A stretch of DNA of 64,000 nucleotides. It comes from Avena insularis (lineage: Eukaryota > Streptophyta > Magnoliopsida > Poales > Poaceae). Below, one piece after another: positions 31,885 through 44,119 of the stretch (its first letter is position 1; every line of letters starts with the position of its first letter). The position numbers were made by a program, and so were the translations under genes. The notes beneath the pieces are model-generated. The model made no database searches, was not told the origin of the DNA, and was given only the letters and a program-made list of their open reading frames with translations. The stretch lies in NCBI GenBank assembly GCA_023614405.1, contig CM042692.1, forward strand, positions 119,653,503 through 119,717,502, written 5' to 3'.

Positions 31885-34270
31885 TTGTTGCGTGTTTGCT
31901 CCGGAGAGCGATTCTGCTGTGGTAACTCCTGCCGAGGTTGATCATTCCGGGGTGCCTGAGCATTCCCCGAACCACCTTGTTCTATCTTACGCCTCCACTC
32001 ACATTGCCTCGTTGTGTGACCCGCCGGGCTGTTCGGATTTGGCGTGTGAAATTTACACGGCTGGTCCAACATTGACTCATAGGTATACCTCGGACGATCT
32101 TTCTTTTCTTGCCATTGCTTCTTCTGCTCCGGAGTCCATGTTTTCTTGCCATCATTTCGAGGAGTCCATTGCCCTCCCGTTTTCTGGCGTTGGTTGCTCC
32201 CTGCTCTGGGTTGATCTTGATTCACAGCTGCAACTTGTTGCAAACTATACCGATGATCCGGTCTATCGTCTCTCCTTTTTCCCCTGTAATCGTTCCTCCG
32301 GGATGACCCGGCTCCGTCCCTCGGATAGTACTCCTCATTTGACTCGTTCGACGCGATCGTAGGTTGAGTTGGATCACCCAAAGCATAAGATCCGCAATCC
32401 GGATCATCTCTGCCAACGTGACTGGCATTTTCCTTTGCAATTTCATCCACAACTCGCTGTCGTACCTGCACCCTTGTGCGAACCATGCTATGGCCTGTGA
32501 CTCTATGACTCCCTCACACGAGTTCCTCACGGTACACCACCGGGTCAAGAATTCACGATCCATTTCGTTAGATCTCTGCTTGCACATCGCCAGGGTCTGC
32601 GGTCTATTCGGTCTCTGATATGTACTTGAGAAGTTGCTGATAAACATTTCTTCAAAATCTATCCAGCAATTGATGCTTCCGGGTGGCAAATTATTCAGCC
32701 ATACCCTAGCCGGACCTTCCAACATCCGGGTGCGTGTCGTACAGCCCATCTCAAGTTGCCGGTTGCAATTTTCACGGTATTGCGTAGTTTATCAGCCAAT
32801 CCTCGGCTTTGTCTTGCCGTCATACGTCTTCGTGCCTGGGTAATTGGAAGTGATGCTGGCGGTTCCTTCATGATCCGGGGTCCAAAGCACGCTGGACCGG
32901 AGGACCTTGACATTCGATCTGTTGACCTATACTGAGCGATCCAGCTATAACTGGCGTCATCCGGCAAATCCACTTCCCAATCTCGACCCTATCACATGAT
33001 AGTCCGGTCTTGCGTATCCCGCATTCATCATCTCCGAGTCTCCGTCATTGTATCGGTCTTGCTCTCGTTGTGCTCCTCTCTGTTGCATGCCTCGGCCGGC
33101 ACTTTGCTCTTGCCTTGGTATATTCCGCTGCTGCGGTTGACCTGCTCCTGCCGAGTTTCGTTGTCCGGCATTGCCGTTGGCAGCATTCCCTTGACCGGCA
33201 TTGCCTTGGTCATGATTACCTCGGCCAGCTTCACCTCGGCTCACGCTTTGTCGATCGTCGTTTTTCCGCATCTCTTTTTCTTTTCCCGCACGCGTTGGGT
33301 CGTACGGAACGATTTGCTTGTTCCGTCTGGCCGAGATTACTACCTCTTCTCTCCTTGGGCCACCATGAGGCGAAGATGCGGCTCCAGCGGATTTCTCCGG
33401 GTTACCCATCACCGAATGGACGATCTTAGAATCTCCAACTCTCTCCGGGTTACCTCTTAGCAGCTCCTCGTTCTGCATGTTCGCGATCTGAACCAGCTCG
33501 TTAACCCGGTCTTGCTGTCTTTGACGGGCTTCACCCATCAGACCCTCTAGCTCAGACGCCGCGGCATCTGCTGCTCTGAGGTTCTTCGCCGGGGTACTAT
33601 ACTTCGGCAACCCCACGGACAGATAGTTTTCCGACCCTTCTGGTCCATCATCACCTTCTTTGTTCATCTCACTCATGAGATTTTTTCCTTTTACCCTTAC
33701 CGCATCAACCTTGTTTGCCTTCGCGTACTCACGCAGCGTCATATTCAATGACTGCTGAGCCGCTACTATTTTCTTTGCACCCTCCAGTATCTTTTGCCGG
33801 GTTTCCTCTAGCTCGGCATGTGCTTGAGCCGGATCTACCACTGCTGCCACCGGGTTTGCCAAGCTATCCATAGCTTCCCTCAGCACGTTCTCAGGCCTCT
33901 CTAGCGGAGGACCCCTAGCTTTCCTCGGTGCCTTAGGCGTTACCTCCAGGTCTGGCGCTGGATCCTTGCTTGTGCCCGCTGGCCGATCATCATCACTTAC
34001 GCATGGTCGGGAGTGAGCGTCTGGCGTCCGCGAGCCACGGTGAGGTGGTTCTCCGCATCTGACGCGATGCGGATGAGCAAGACACGTCCACAAAGCGTAG
34101 ACCTTATGCGCACGAGCTTGGCGAAGACGCCGTTGCGGAAGAAGCGTGCGAAGCAGCCAGCGTTGTCGCTGACGTAGTCCAGCGCTCCAAAGCGCTGAAC
34201 GAGCCCGGAGATGATGCGTTCGCCGGTGCCGATGAGGTTTCCCGTCCGGATCTTCACCCCTGCTAGCGCC
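31885..34270 (-). pseudogene. Level 6 gag with long N-terminal region
   Basis: Minus strand, starting soon after the primer binding site. The first part (about 34000-32960) is a charged, coiled-coil and Asn/Gln-rich region (EETRQKILEGAKKIVAAQQS, AGQGNAANGNAGQRNSAGAG). A frameshift at about 32960 leads to a linker, and another to the gag core (LEGPARVWLNNLPPGSINCW, DFEEMFISNFSSTYQRP, DREFLTRWCTVRNSCEGVI) at 32749-32330. A shift follows near 32330-32400 to the nucleocapsid, with CKFHTPN..AGHTTRQCEW, a variant zinc-binding segment. At least three frameshifts disable it. The order and composition fit Tat/Retand-type gag. Confidence 0.8.
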
Positions 34271-34275
34271 GCTAG

Positions 34276-34293
34276 CCCCACGGTGGGCACCAA
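34276..34293 (-). other. Level 6 primer binding site
   Basis: Minus strand TTGGTGCCCACCGTGGGG, one base inside the LTR. It resembles the TGGCGCCCACCGTGGGG site frequent in grass gypsy elements, with one change in the first triplets. Confidence 0.7.
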
Positions 34294-34294
34294 C

Positions 34295-35105
34295 TGTCAT
34301 GGTGGTGTCACGGCAGATGCCATGGATAGGCTAAAGGTGGGGACTAATATGCGCTAGGGGAATCCAGGGAGGGATAGTAGAGTGATTCTCTACACAGAAG
34401 CTTTGTATTGATGTTCTATCTCCAAGATTACAAGTGCTCCTCGAGCTGTATTGACAAGAGGAGGAAGAAGAAACTCTCTTAATCTTGCCTTCTATCTAGC
34501 CCAAGAACCCTAGATCCACTAGTGCTCAACCAACTAGAATTCTCCCAACTCTGTCTCCCAGAAAAACCCAACCCCTCTACCAGAACCCTAACCCCCCTTA
34601 TATAGTGGTGGTTCGGTCCTGGCCTAGGGCATACGTGGAGGCATATTCCTAAGAATATGCCTCCTCCCAAAGTAGTAACCCGGCGAGTGCTTTTCCCAGC
34701 GTCACACTTGCTTTAGCGGCGTAGCCTCTGCGGCGCCAGCGTCGGCCGATGTGGCGTCGTCACCCTTGTCGGCCCACGATCCGGTGGTCCGCCCTTGCTT
34801 CATTCGCTCATCCGATGCACGGACCTTCTTTTTGACGGAGATTCCTTCCTTCTCCTAGAAGCCAAGCGAGGATCCGGATCACAGTTGATCCGGCCACACA
34901 TGTTCCTGCATATAAGTTAGACAAGCATTTCCGACTTACTCCTTAAGTCGGACGAGACAACGTTAGGCTACCCCCCTGGTCCGGGTTACTCCGTGATCCG
35001 GCCTGCCTTGAGGTGACTCAGCCAGCATCCGCTTTGACCTTGCCGAACCTCGGCTAACTCGGCCCTTATACCCCGGAGTGACCCTACCCGGGGGTATCCC
35101 TAACA
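34295..35105 (-). repeat. Level 6 5' LTR
   Basis: Upstream LTR in element orientation, next to the primer binding site at 34276-34293 (minus). TATA-like CTATATAA at 34605-34598 on the minus strand. Confidence 0.9.
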
Positions 35106-36444
35106 AGTAGAAAGTGCAGGCTTCGCTAAGCGAGCGAGAGGAAGAAGGAGGAGAGAGGCGGCTAAGGTTTGCGGATTGTGAGGGGGCTAGGGGTTGGCGC
35201 CCCCTCCCTTCTATTTAAAGGGGGGAGGCGCCATGGGGAGGTCGAGTCCTTGTAGGACTCCCCTCTCCCTTGGCCGGCGGATCAAGGAGGTGGGGGGAGA
35301 GTCCTACTCCCCCATGAATCCTTGTCTTGCCCCACAAGGATTCCTTGACCCTTTCTTGATTTTCAAGCAAACTCCAAGAAATCTTCTAGAACCTTCCGGA
35401 ACATTCCGAAACCTTCTAGAATCCCCATACAAACACTCCGGAACATTTCCTAACTTAGAAAATGATCCCCAATATATGAATCTCATTCTCCGAACAATTC
35501 CGGATCTCCTCGTGATGTCCCGGATCCAATCCGAGACTCCGAACAACATTCGGTCTCCAACGCACATTCCATATCTACTTAAAACAACTTCGAACCTTAA
35601 GTGTGTCACCCTACGGTTCGTGAACATGTAGACATGATGGAGACACATCTCCGATCAATAACCATTAGCGGGATCTGGAGATCCATAACGGCTCCCACAT
35701 ACTCAGCGATGACTTTGTGATCGATAGAACCATTTAACATACGAAACCAATTCCCTTTGTCACGCGATACTCTACTTATCCGAGGTTTGATCGTCGGTAT
35801 CTCCATACCTAGTTCTACCTCGTTACTGATAAGTACTCTTTACTCGTTCCGTGATATGTCATCCCTCGTGACCTAGTCACATGCTTGCAAGCTAACTAGA
35901 TGACATTCCACCGAGAGGGCCCAGAGTATATCTATCCGTCATATGGATGGACAAATCCCAATCTTGGTCCATGCGCTTCAACACATACTTTCAGAATACC
36001 CAATGTCACCTTTATAACCACCTAGTTACGAAGCGGCGTTTGATGTCATCAAAGTACTCATCCGGTGATGGTGATTAACATAGCCTCATGGTCGAAGGAT
36101 TAGGTTACTATGCATTTGAAAAGCTTGTAGCAAAACGAACTTAATGACTTGATCTTATGCTATGCTTACTATGGGTGTGTGTCCATCACATCATTCTCCT
36201 AATGATATGATCTTGTTATTAACGACATCTAATGTCCATGATCAGGAAACCATGATCATCCATTAATCAACAAGCTAGTTTAACAAGAGGCTTACTAGGG
36301 ACTCTTTTATGTTTACAAAACACACAAGTATTAATGTTTCCTGTTAATACAATTATAGCATGGGATGTAAACATTTATCATAAACATAAAGATATAATAA
36401 TAACCACTTTATTATTGCCTCTAGGGCATATCTCCAACACAACC

Positions 36445-37263
36445 GACCCCCAAATTCTCGCCCAAGCTACCCCAACCGTAGTGGAAGCAATGTGAAGTCT
36501 GGAGGAAACAATCACAACTCTGGCAATGCCAACAATTTCAACCGTGCCCCTCCCAAGAGCAACAACAACAACACTATACCCAGAACTGGCAGCAATGTTG
36601 TACCTGTCGCAGTCAAGGACAAGTCTCGGATCACTTGTTTCGAGTGTGGAGTGAAGGGTCACTACTCCAATGAGTGTCCCAAGAAGACTGCCGCCAATGC
36701 CCCTATGAATGCCCCAGCTCAGTAGCAACGTCGGGTTCAACCAGGAAGGAGATTTGCCCCAGGGAACCCGCACAACCGCAACGGTCGTCTCTTCCACATG
36801 AACGCAGAAGAAGCCCAGGAAGCGCCAGATGTAGTCTTTGGGTATGTTTTCTGTCAACTCAATTTTAGCAAGAGTATTGTTTGATTCTAGAGCATCGCAT
36901 TCATTTGTCACCGAAGAATGTGTATGCACTAGTAAGATTCGCCCAACCAACCTGAAGCATGTCATGATAGTTCAAATCCTCGGTTCAACAACAAAAGCTA
37001 GAAAAATTTGCAAAGTTGTACCTATCAGAATACATGGGATAGATTTTTATGCCAACCTAATTGTACTTGGAACCAAAGTATTGGAAGTAGTACTAGGTAT
37101 GGACTGGATGTCAAGGCATAAAGGACTGATAGACTGTGCTAAGAAAGCCATCACCATGACCAGTAGTTCTGGAGTAACAGTAGAGCATATCTCTGAAACC
37201 TTACCCCGTCAATTCAAGTGCAACAAGAGTGTAGCCCTGCCCACCATTGACCAAGTCGAGTAG
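36445..37263 (+). pseudogene. Level 4 gag zinc knuckle and protease
   Basis: Begins right after the caacc duplication of level 5. An Asn-rich linker leads to the CCHC knuckle CFECGVKGHYSNEC (about 36637-36680). After a stop near 36723 and a frame change, the aspartic protease appears as VLFDSRASHSFVTEE (about 36875-36920), then LGMDWMSRHKGLIDC. The catalytic triplet is DSR where D-S/T-G is required, a single Gly-to-Arg change (GGA to AGA), so this protease would not work. A further frameshift at about 37262 separates it from the RT. Confidence 0.88.
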
Positions 37264-38110
37264 TCTGTGAATACCCGGCGTATTCGGATGAATTGCCAGG
37301 TATGCCCCCGGATAGGGATATTGAGTTCATTATCGAACTAATCCCCGGAACCGGACCTATAGCCCAGAGACCCTATACCATGAACCCCTCAGAGTTAGTG
37401 GAACTGAAGAAGCAGTTGGATGCCATGTTAGCAACATGCTTGATTCAGCCAAGCGCATTGCCATGGATATCACCAGTGTTATTCGTTGACAAGAAAGATG
37501 GAGGCAATTGTCTGTGTACAGACTACAGAAAGTTGAATGACGTCACCATCAAGAACAAGTACCCCTTGCCAAAGATAGAGGATCTATTTGATCAGTGGAC
37601 TGGAGCTCAGGTATTCTCAAAGATTGATCTTAGGACTGGTTATCACCAACTTAAGATTCGTGCAATGGATATTCCGAAGACCGCCTTTACTACTCGCTAT
37701 GGTTTATACGAGTATACGATTATGTCTTTTGGATTAACCAATGCCCCTGCTTATTTCATGAATCTCATGAATAAGATCTTTATGAATTTCCTAGATAAGT
37801 TTGTAGTTGTGTTTATCGACGACATCCTTATCTACTCCAAGTCAGAAGAAGAGCATGAGCAACATCTGAGAATCATCCTAGAAACCCTGAGAGAGCATCA
37901 GTTATATGCCAAGTTCAGCAAGTGTGAGTTTTGGCTGAAAGAAGTAGGATTCCTAGGACATATTGTGTCTGCCGGAGGAGTCTTTGTTGATTCCACCAAG
38001 ATCAAAGATGTCGAAGAATGGGAAGCCCCAACAAATCAAACCCAACTTCGTTCATTTCTCGGATTAGCGGGATATTACATAAGTTAAGAAAGGATTCTCG
38101 AGCATAGCCC
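37264..38110 (+). pseudogene. Level 4 gypsy reverse transcriptase
   Basis: Open from about 37266 to TAA near 38085. Motifs in order: [21 protein letters not shown] (pre-RT), [66 protein letters not shown], and the catalytic [12 protein letters not shown] at about 37805-37840, followed by [17 protein letters not shown]. These are textbook gypsy RT motifs, with all three catalytic aspartates present. A small deletion near 38084 shifts the frame before RNase H. Confidence 0.92.
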
Positions 38111-39850
38111 GACCAATGACCCAATTGTTGAAGAAGGACAAGAAGTTTGAATGGACAGACAAGTGTGAAGCCAATTTCCAAGAGCTGAAGAAGAGATTGA
38201 TATCAGCCCCAATTTTGATCATGCCAGACATCAAGAAGCCGTTTGATGTGTATTCTGATGCATCCAAGATTGGCCTAGGATGTGTATTAATGCAAGAAGG
38301 CAAAGTCATCGCGTATCTGTCTCGACAACTGAAGCAGCATGAGCAGAACTATCCGACACATGATCTTGAGCTAGCAGCCGTGGTTCTAGTGTTGAAGACA
38401 TGGCGTCATTATTTGATGGGTAATCGCTATGAGATTTACTCAGATCATAAGAGCTTGAAGTATATCTTCACTCAGAAGGAGCTGAATATGAGGCAAATAA
38501 GATGGATAGAGTTAATCAAGGATTATGACCTTGACATTCACTATCACCCCGGCAAAGCCAATGTGGTAGCAGATGCTCTTAGCAGATTGCCGTGTAGGCT
38601 TAACACCATGATCAAGGAGAAGCAACCAAGTTTGTATGAGGAGTTGGAGCAGTTCAGGGCTGAGTTAGTTAGCAAAGGATTCCTAGCTAGAATTGAACTT
38701 CAACCCACTTTGATTAGCCAAATCAAGGAAGATCAGAAGGGGAATGAAAGTATCGATGGAATCAAAAGTCGTATTGGTACAGGAAAGGTACCTGGATTCA
38801 CCGAAGACGAAGAAGGAGTACTGTGGTACAAAGGACGTATCTGTGTGCCAGCAGATTCGGAGCTGAAGGAAATTATCATAAAGGAAGCTCATGATACTCT
38901 TTATTCTATCCACCCCGGAGGAACAAAGATGTATCAGGATTTGAAAGAGCAATTTTGGTGGCACAAGATGAAAAGAGAGATCGGAAGCTACATCGCCAAA
39001 TGTGACATCTGTCAAAGAGTCAAAGCAGATCATCAGAGACCTGCAGGACTATTGCAACCATTGCAGATTCCGGAATGGAAATGGGATTCCGTCGGAATGG
39101 ACTTTATCACCGGTTTACCTACTTCTAGTAGGGGAAATGACTCAATCTGGGTCATAGTTGATAGACTGTCCAAGGTAGCCCACTTTATACCTGTCAAGAC
39201 CACCTACCAGAGTGCAAAACTAGCAGAGTTGTACATTGCTAGGATTGTTAGTCCGCATGGAACCCCCAATACCATCGTCTCAGATCGAGGAACCCAGTTT
39301 ACCTCGAGATTTTGGTAGAAAGTTCAGGAAGGTTTAGGAACCAAGTTGAACTTCAGTACCGCTTATCACCCATAAGCAGATGGACGAGAGAGAGTCAACC
39401 AGATCTTGGAGGATATGCTTAGAGCTTGTGTGTTGGAATACAGATCAAAATGGGAAGACTGCCTGCCTTTCGCAGAATTCTCATATAACAACAGTTATCA
39501 GGCTAGTTTGCAGATGGCACCATTTGAATTCCTATACGGAAGAAAGTGTCGTACCCCTTTGAATTGGTCGCAAGTAGGAGAGAGTCAGATCTTCGGACCC
39601 GACATTCTTCGAGAAGCAGAAGAGAAAGTTCACAAAGTCCGTGAGCACCTCAAGACCGCCCAATCTAGACAGAAGAGTTATGCTGACAAAAGAAGGAGAG
39701 ACCTGACTTTCAATATCGGAGATTTCGTATATCTCAAGGTTTCACCATTGAAGGGAACTCAACGCTTTAGTCTGAAGGGAAAGTTAGCTCCCAGATATAT
39801 TGGACCTTTCAAAATTTTGAACCACCGAGGAGAAGTATCGTATTAGCTGG
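38111..39850 (+). pseudogene. Level 4 RNase H and integrase
   Basis: Open from about 38090 to TAG at 39316-39318, then continuing in frame with stops at 39373 (TAA) and 39844 (TAG). RNase H shows [32 protein letters not shown] and [11 protein letters not shown] (D-E-D). The integrase HHCC finger is at about 38915-39025 ([12 protein letters not shown].., KCDICQRVK). The catalytic core shows [23 protein letters not shown] and YHP-stop-ADGRERVNQ, with the glutamate in ERVNQ. The C-terminal part has KKSYADKRRRDL and GDFVYLKVSP. All three stops fit C-to-T changes of glutamine codons. Confidence 0.92.
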
Positions 39851-40152
39851 AACTGCCTGAAGAGATGTCAGCCATCCACAATGTGTTCCATATCTCGTTA
39901 CTTCGCAAATGCTTGGAAGTGCCTGAAAAGACTAAAGTTTTCAAGAATATCGATCACAGAGCTGTGGAAATCAACAATGACCTGACCTATCGGGAAGTAC
40001 CCATCCATATCTTAGAAGAAGCCTACAGAACCACCAGGACCAGGAGTATCAAGTTTCTCAAGATTCAGTGGAGCAACCATACCGAGGAGGAAGCCACTTG
40101 GGAGCGCGAAGATTACATTAGGACAGAGTTCCCAGATCTCTTTAGTTCCTAG
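39851..40152 (+). pseudogene. Level 4 integrase C-terminal chromodomain
   Basis: The frame runs from just after the TAG at 39844 to TAG at 40150. It contains HNVFHISLLRKCLEVPEK and ends with a chromodomain-like segment, ILEEAYRTTRTRSIKFLKI followed by QWSNHTEEEATWEREDYI. In chromoviruses this domain is thought to direct integration to particular chromatin. The aromatic cage is incomplete, as is common in plant chromoviruses of this group. Confidence 0.85.
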
Positions 40153-40199
40153 TTTTTTTGTAAATCTCGGGACAAGATTTTGTTTAAGGGGGGAAGGTT

Positions 40200-43100
40200 T
40201 GTAACATCCCAAAACTTTAATCCAACCTTAACAAGATCAAATCATCCAAAAATAGGGTTAACAAAAACTTTTCCAAAATTAAAATGAAAGCATTCATATA
40301 TGTATGCATTTAAAATAGGAGTTGTTTGAATTGCCATCATTGATTGATACAATGCTTGTAAAATGTTTCTTAGGTGATTTAAACATCATCTACATCATTC
40401 CCAAACTTATCTTAAAGAAAATCAAATCAACAAGAATTAAAAAGAAGGAATGGTCATTTTGGCAAATTTAACTCTCATGCCTACTTTGGCTATTCCTAGT
40501 ACTCAATTCTTAACAGAAACAATTCTTGATCTTTGCACCCCTTGCTAGTACACATAATGAGGTACCAAGCCCCACCTTTTGATCTGCTAAAAACATTTTG
40601 TTAACTATTTTAAATGACAGTTTAAAATTGAATCTAATGCATATGCATAGATCACCCCTATTTCAAAAACCATCTATTTGAGCTCCATTTTCAAAACCCT
40701 TGCAACCAGAGACTACCTATCACTAGTGGAGATCACCCAAAAAATTTGAAACCAAAATTCAAAACTTTCTTTCATGCGGCCATTTCATCAAACACTTGGC
40801 ATGCATATTATCACCTCTAATCCTAGCTCACTGTTTTGAACAGGGTTTTGCCCCTAATTGATCCTCTTTTATCTCCTCTGTCCCCTCCTAGTCTAACCAA
40901 ACCCTTAACTCCCCTCTCACTTGTCCCTAACCCTCTTGCCATGTCAACCCGAGGGCATGGTCGCTGGCCAAACTTTGCCCCGCCGCAGAAGACCATCTCC
41001 CCCTCTCTCTCCATGTCTAGGAGGTAGCCAGGAGCTCACCGCCACCCCTGTCCCTTGCCCGAGCCTAGAGCAGCAGTGGACCACCGAGCACAAACCGCGC
41101 CCAGTACCACCGCACCATGCTAGTGCCGCCCCTAGAGCATGCCCTGTCCCCGCTCGCACAGACCACCCCTTGGCACCAGCCCACGCCCGCCGCTGCACCT
41201 CGACCTGGAGAACACCCCAGACATCCCCGTTCACCGCCCAAAGCCTCACAGCCACCGCTCGCCATGGACACCGCCGCCTCTGCCTCTCAGAGCGCCACCT
41301 CGCCCAGACCGCGTGCCACCGCCCCTACGGCCGCATTCAATTCCTAGAGCACCTCCAGGGAACCGCCCATCGACCGCCATCCACAGCCATGCCGCTAGCC
41401 GGCCGTAGCCATGTCACCACCGTCGCCTGCCCATCCCGCTCGGTCTCACTGCCGGGCCTATAAAAGGAGCCCTCCCCAGCCTCTTCTCTCCATACCATTC
41501 CACTCCCCTCACCTCTCTGAACCTCACCCACCTCTAGCCAGAGAAAGTGGAGCAGCAGCTCGCCGGAATTGGAGCCGGAGCAGCCGCGGCAGGAGGAGAA
41601 GGGTGTCGTTGATTGTCACCACCCCAAGCTCCGCCGCAACCGCGCCTCGCCTCGCCGTCGTCTTCCACGTCGTTTGCCCGCCTCGCCGACCCCGCTGGAG
41701 CCCTGGTACGCCCCTAGTAGACCCCCACCGAGTCGCTAGGGTTCGAGTTCGTCGGCAACCTGTTCGTCATTGATGACGACCCTCAGCCGTTGATCTCGCT
41801 TCTAATCCTACGGCCCACAGCGCGCGTACCGTTTCGCGTTTTAAGTGTCGCTGACACACGGGACCCCCCTGTCAGCTGAGTCCCGTGCCGCAGAGCACCA
41901 CTGGGCCGGCCCAAGTCCTTTCCCGCGCTAGCCCGTAGATTCAAATCTGGATTTTTCTTTTTTAGTTAAATCTAGTTTCTCTCCACTATTTCAAAAATCA
42001 ATTCAGAGAGTTTTATAAATCCAAATTGCATGAAACCAATTTTGTCTGAAAGGTATTAAAATAATCTATACAAGCCCATTGGATTTATTTCAATTAGATT
42101 TATAGATCTCTCCTAGTAAAAATAACAATATAGAAGCTTTTGCAACTTGCAACATTTTTATAAAATCAACCAAGTTAGCTTTTGAGTTGATTCCAACTCT
42201 CAAAAATCACATTTCATCATATCTATCTAAATATGTAATAATATTAAGGTTTACATGCAGTGACTTTGGACTAGTACCAAAATAATGCTATATAGGCATT
42301 TCTAGTCACTTTAAATCATTAAATAATAAACTTAAACTAAAGTAATATTGATCCAACCTTTAAATCTCATTCCCACATGTTAGAATATGTGGTGAGGACA
42401 TGTGTCCATATGACCCCATATTTTGGTGGTGAATATTAAATTTTAGTTAATATTTCAATGAGTAGAAATTACTTTTCTAAAATAAAAAGGATGAAACTAT
42501 TGAATTAAACTTGTGATGCTTGTGATGATAATAGATCATCAATTATGTGTTTTAGAATGCTACTTAGCCTAGTTAAGTATTGTTTGGTGATTGTCTACTC
42601 CCTATGTATTTATAGACGCTAGTACCGACCAAGCTTTCGAGGAGGAGGAGTTCTACCAAGAAGAAGAAGAAGAAGAAAACTTGAACCACTGCACCAACCA
42701 AGGCAAGCTATTGTTAGCAAGCTAGAATTAAACTAGATGGTTTAGAAAAGATGCCTTAAGCATGCTGTGATCACACCCCTTTGACTATTAGTACCCCAAG
42801 TCTTACCTACAAGTTTTACCCCTCTTAGGTTATACAAAGTTCTTTACTTGGATTGAAGGTAGCATAAAAAGTATAAAACTTGACCTACTTAGAAACCTTT
42901 AGATGTCATTCTATGGCATGAGATTGATCCCATCTTTCCACCTTAGTGAACACTCTTAACCTAGTATTTTAGAGTAGATCAAAAACTTGAGTCACTTTAG
43001 ATGGGAACACTTGGTGAAAATGAATTGTGAAAACCTTGGAATGATGAGTCATTCTATTGAGATGTTTTGACATGTGTTGAGAGACACAACTGGTTTCTGA

Positions 43101-44119
43101 TGATGAAAATGATGAGGCATGAGCCTTAACCTTTTCATAAAACTGATGGTTGGATTCGGATGCGATACCATTCCAAATTTACCGTACAACCACATTACCT
43201 GAATTGGGTAAGGCTTAGCTAGAAATTTATATGCATTAGTATTAGTTCCCTCACGGGAGAGGTTGGAGATGAGGCTACCTCTCAATGTTGTCCACCTATG
43301 CAGTGCCCAAGATGACTGATGGTCATGGTTGGGAGGCCATGCTCATAGGAGAGGTGCTTGTACTAGGGTGTGTAAAGGGAAGGTTATGTTTGATTATCTG
43401 CATACTAAGTATGATTATTCAGGGTTATCCCTGACAGATGTATCGAATCTTGTGGTGAAAGTGTACCACCTCTGCAGAGTGTCAAACTATTTGAATAGCC
43501 GCGTCCGCGGTTATGGACAGTTGGAATGGCCATACTGTTTCGTTGTCAGATGTTTTCTAAATAACTTCAAATGAATGATGAACTTTGACTTGACCATAAT
43601 AGGGTTGTGTTGATGATAATAGCTTCCCAGTTTAAGTGATTCTAGAACTTTACTTTATCTTTCTTTGCTTCTGAACTCAGCTTAGGTTTCAAACTTAATT
43701 TGATAGTTAAATTAGATTCAACACTTTCACTTAGAATTATACTCCTTGTTATTAGTACTTTGCGAGTACTTAAAGAGTACTCTTGGCTCTTGTCCCTGGC
43801 TATTATCATGGCTAGACTATGAAGGAGATTATCAAGATGATGGTCAGCAGGACGGCTACGATAACTAGGACTACCTGCCTTCGTCAGCATTGCATGTGCC
43901 CTTGAAGATGGACCCCACCGCTACGCTATCTTTTATTTCCGCTTCTTGTTGTATTAAAGACTGGATCATGAGATCCTTATTTGTGTAAAACCTTATGTAT
44001 GGTTTGTAATGGATGATGTACTGTGATATCCAATCCGTTATGTCTCGCAAAAATGGTAATCCTGGGATTGCGAGGTATGGCATAACGGGCATCTGGGATT
44101 AAAAATCCGGGTGTTGACA
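40200..44119 (+). repeat. Level 4 3' LTR, full length
   Basis: 3920 bp, preceded by the purine tract AAGGGGGGAAGG (40187-40198). It retains the two segments lost from the 5' LTR (41525-42076 and 42898-43199), so it is the better reference for the family. GC-rich block 40930-41470 with TATAAAAGG at 41459. Confidence 0.92.

Larger units (their letters stand above)
20984..35105 (-). mobile_element. Level 6: Tat-lineage gypsy retrotransposon with an antisense gene
   Basis: LTRs 34295-35105 (5', 811 bp) and 20984-21807 (3', 824 bp). On the minus strand they start TGTT and end GACA. Perfect agtag duplications lie at 20979-20983 and 35106-35110. The minus-strand primer binding site TTGGTGCCCACCGTGGGG is beside the 5' LTR. 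The minus strand encodes gag, protease, RT, RNase H, a second archaeal-type RNase H and integrase. Dual RNase H marks the Tat clade (Tat/Retand/Ogre). Between integrase and the 3' LTR the plus strand carries a spliced gene with a PF04195-type domain, an arrangement known from large grass Tat elements. Confidence 0.92.
13935..36439 (-). mobile_element. Level 5: BARE/Angela-like copia element, minus strand, decayed interior
   Basis: On the minus strand each LTR starts TGTTGGAGATATGCCC..GAGGCAATAATAAAG and ends CTACGAACCCATCA. Perfect caacc duplications lie at 13930-13934 and 36440-36444. The 5' LTR is 20623-36439, interrupted by level 6; the 3' LTR is 13935-15625. Without level 6 the 5' LTR is about 1690 bp, matching 1691 bp for the other. 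The primer binding site is at 20609-20621 (minus) and the purine tract AAGTGGGAGAC is at about 15626-15637 (minus). The interior is 5 kb but almost without open frames. Confidence 0.92.
20623..36439 (-). repeat. Level 5 5' LTR, interrupted by level 6
   Basis: Segments 20623-20983 and 35106-36439, joined over the agtag duplication, reproduce the 3' LTR at 13935-15625. The insertion point lies just after a GTG triplet run. Confidence 0.92.
8831..44119 (+). mobile_element. Level 4: Tekay-like chromodomain gypsy retrotransposon
   Basis: LTRs 8831-11885 and 40200-44119 both start TGTAACATCCCAAAACTTTAATCC and end GGGTGTTGACA. Perfect gaagg duplications lie at 8826-8830 and 44120-44124. TGGTATCAGAGC follows the left LTR and a purine tract (AAGGGGGGAAGG) precedes the right one. 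The interior encodes an extra coiled-coil ORF, gag with zinc knuckle, protease, RT, RNase H, integrase and a chromodomain, the gypsy order with the C-terminal chromodomain typical of Tekay/Del chromoviruses. Stops and frameshifts make it inactive. Level 5 interrupts gag at 13934. Confidence 0.92.

Noticed and set aside
36378..36965. Minus-strand ORF of 195 codons
   Set aside because: Antisense to the level 4 gag zinc knuckle and protease and crossing the level 5 LTR border, so it cannot be an ancient gene.
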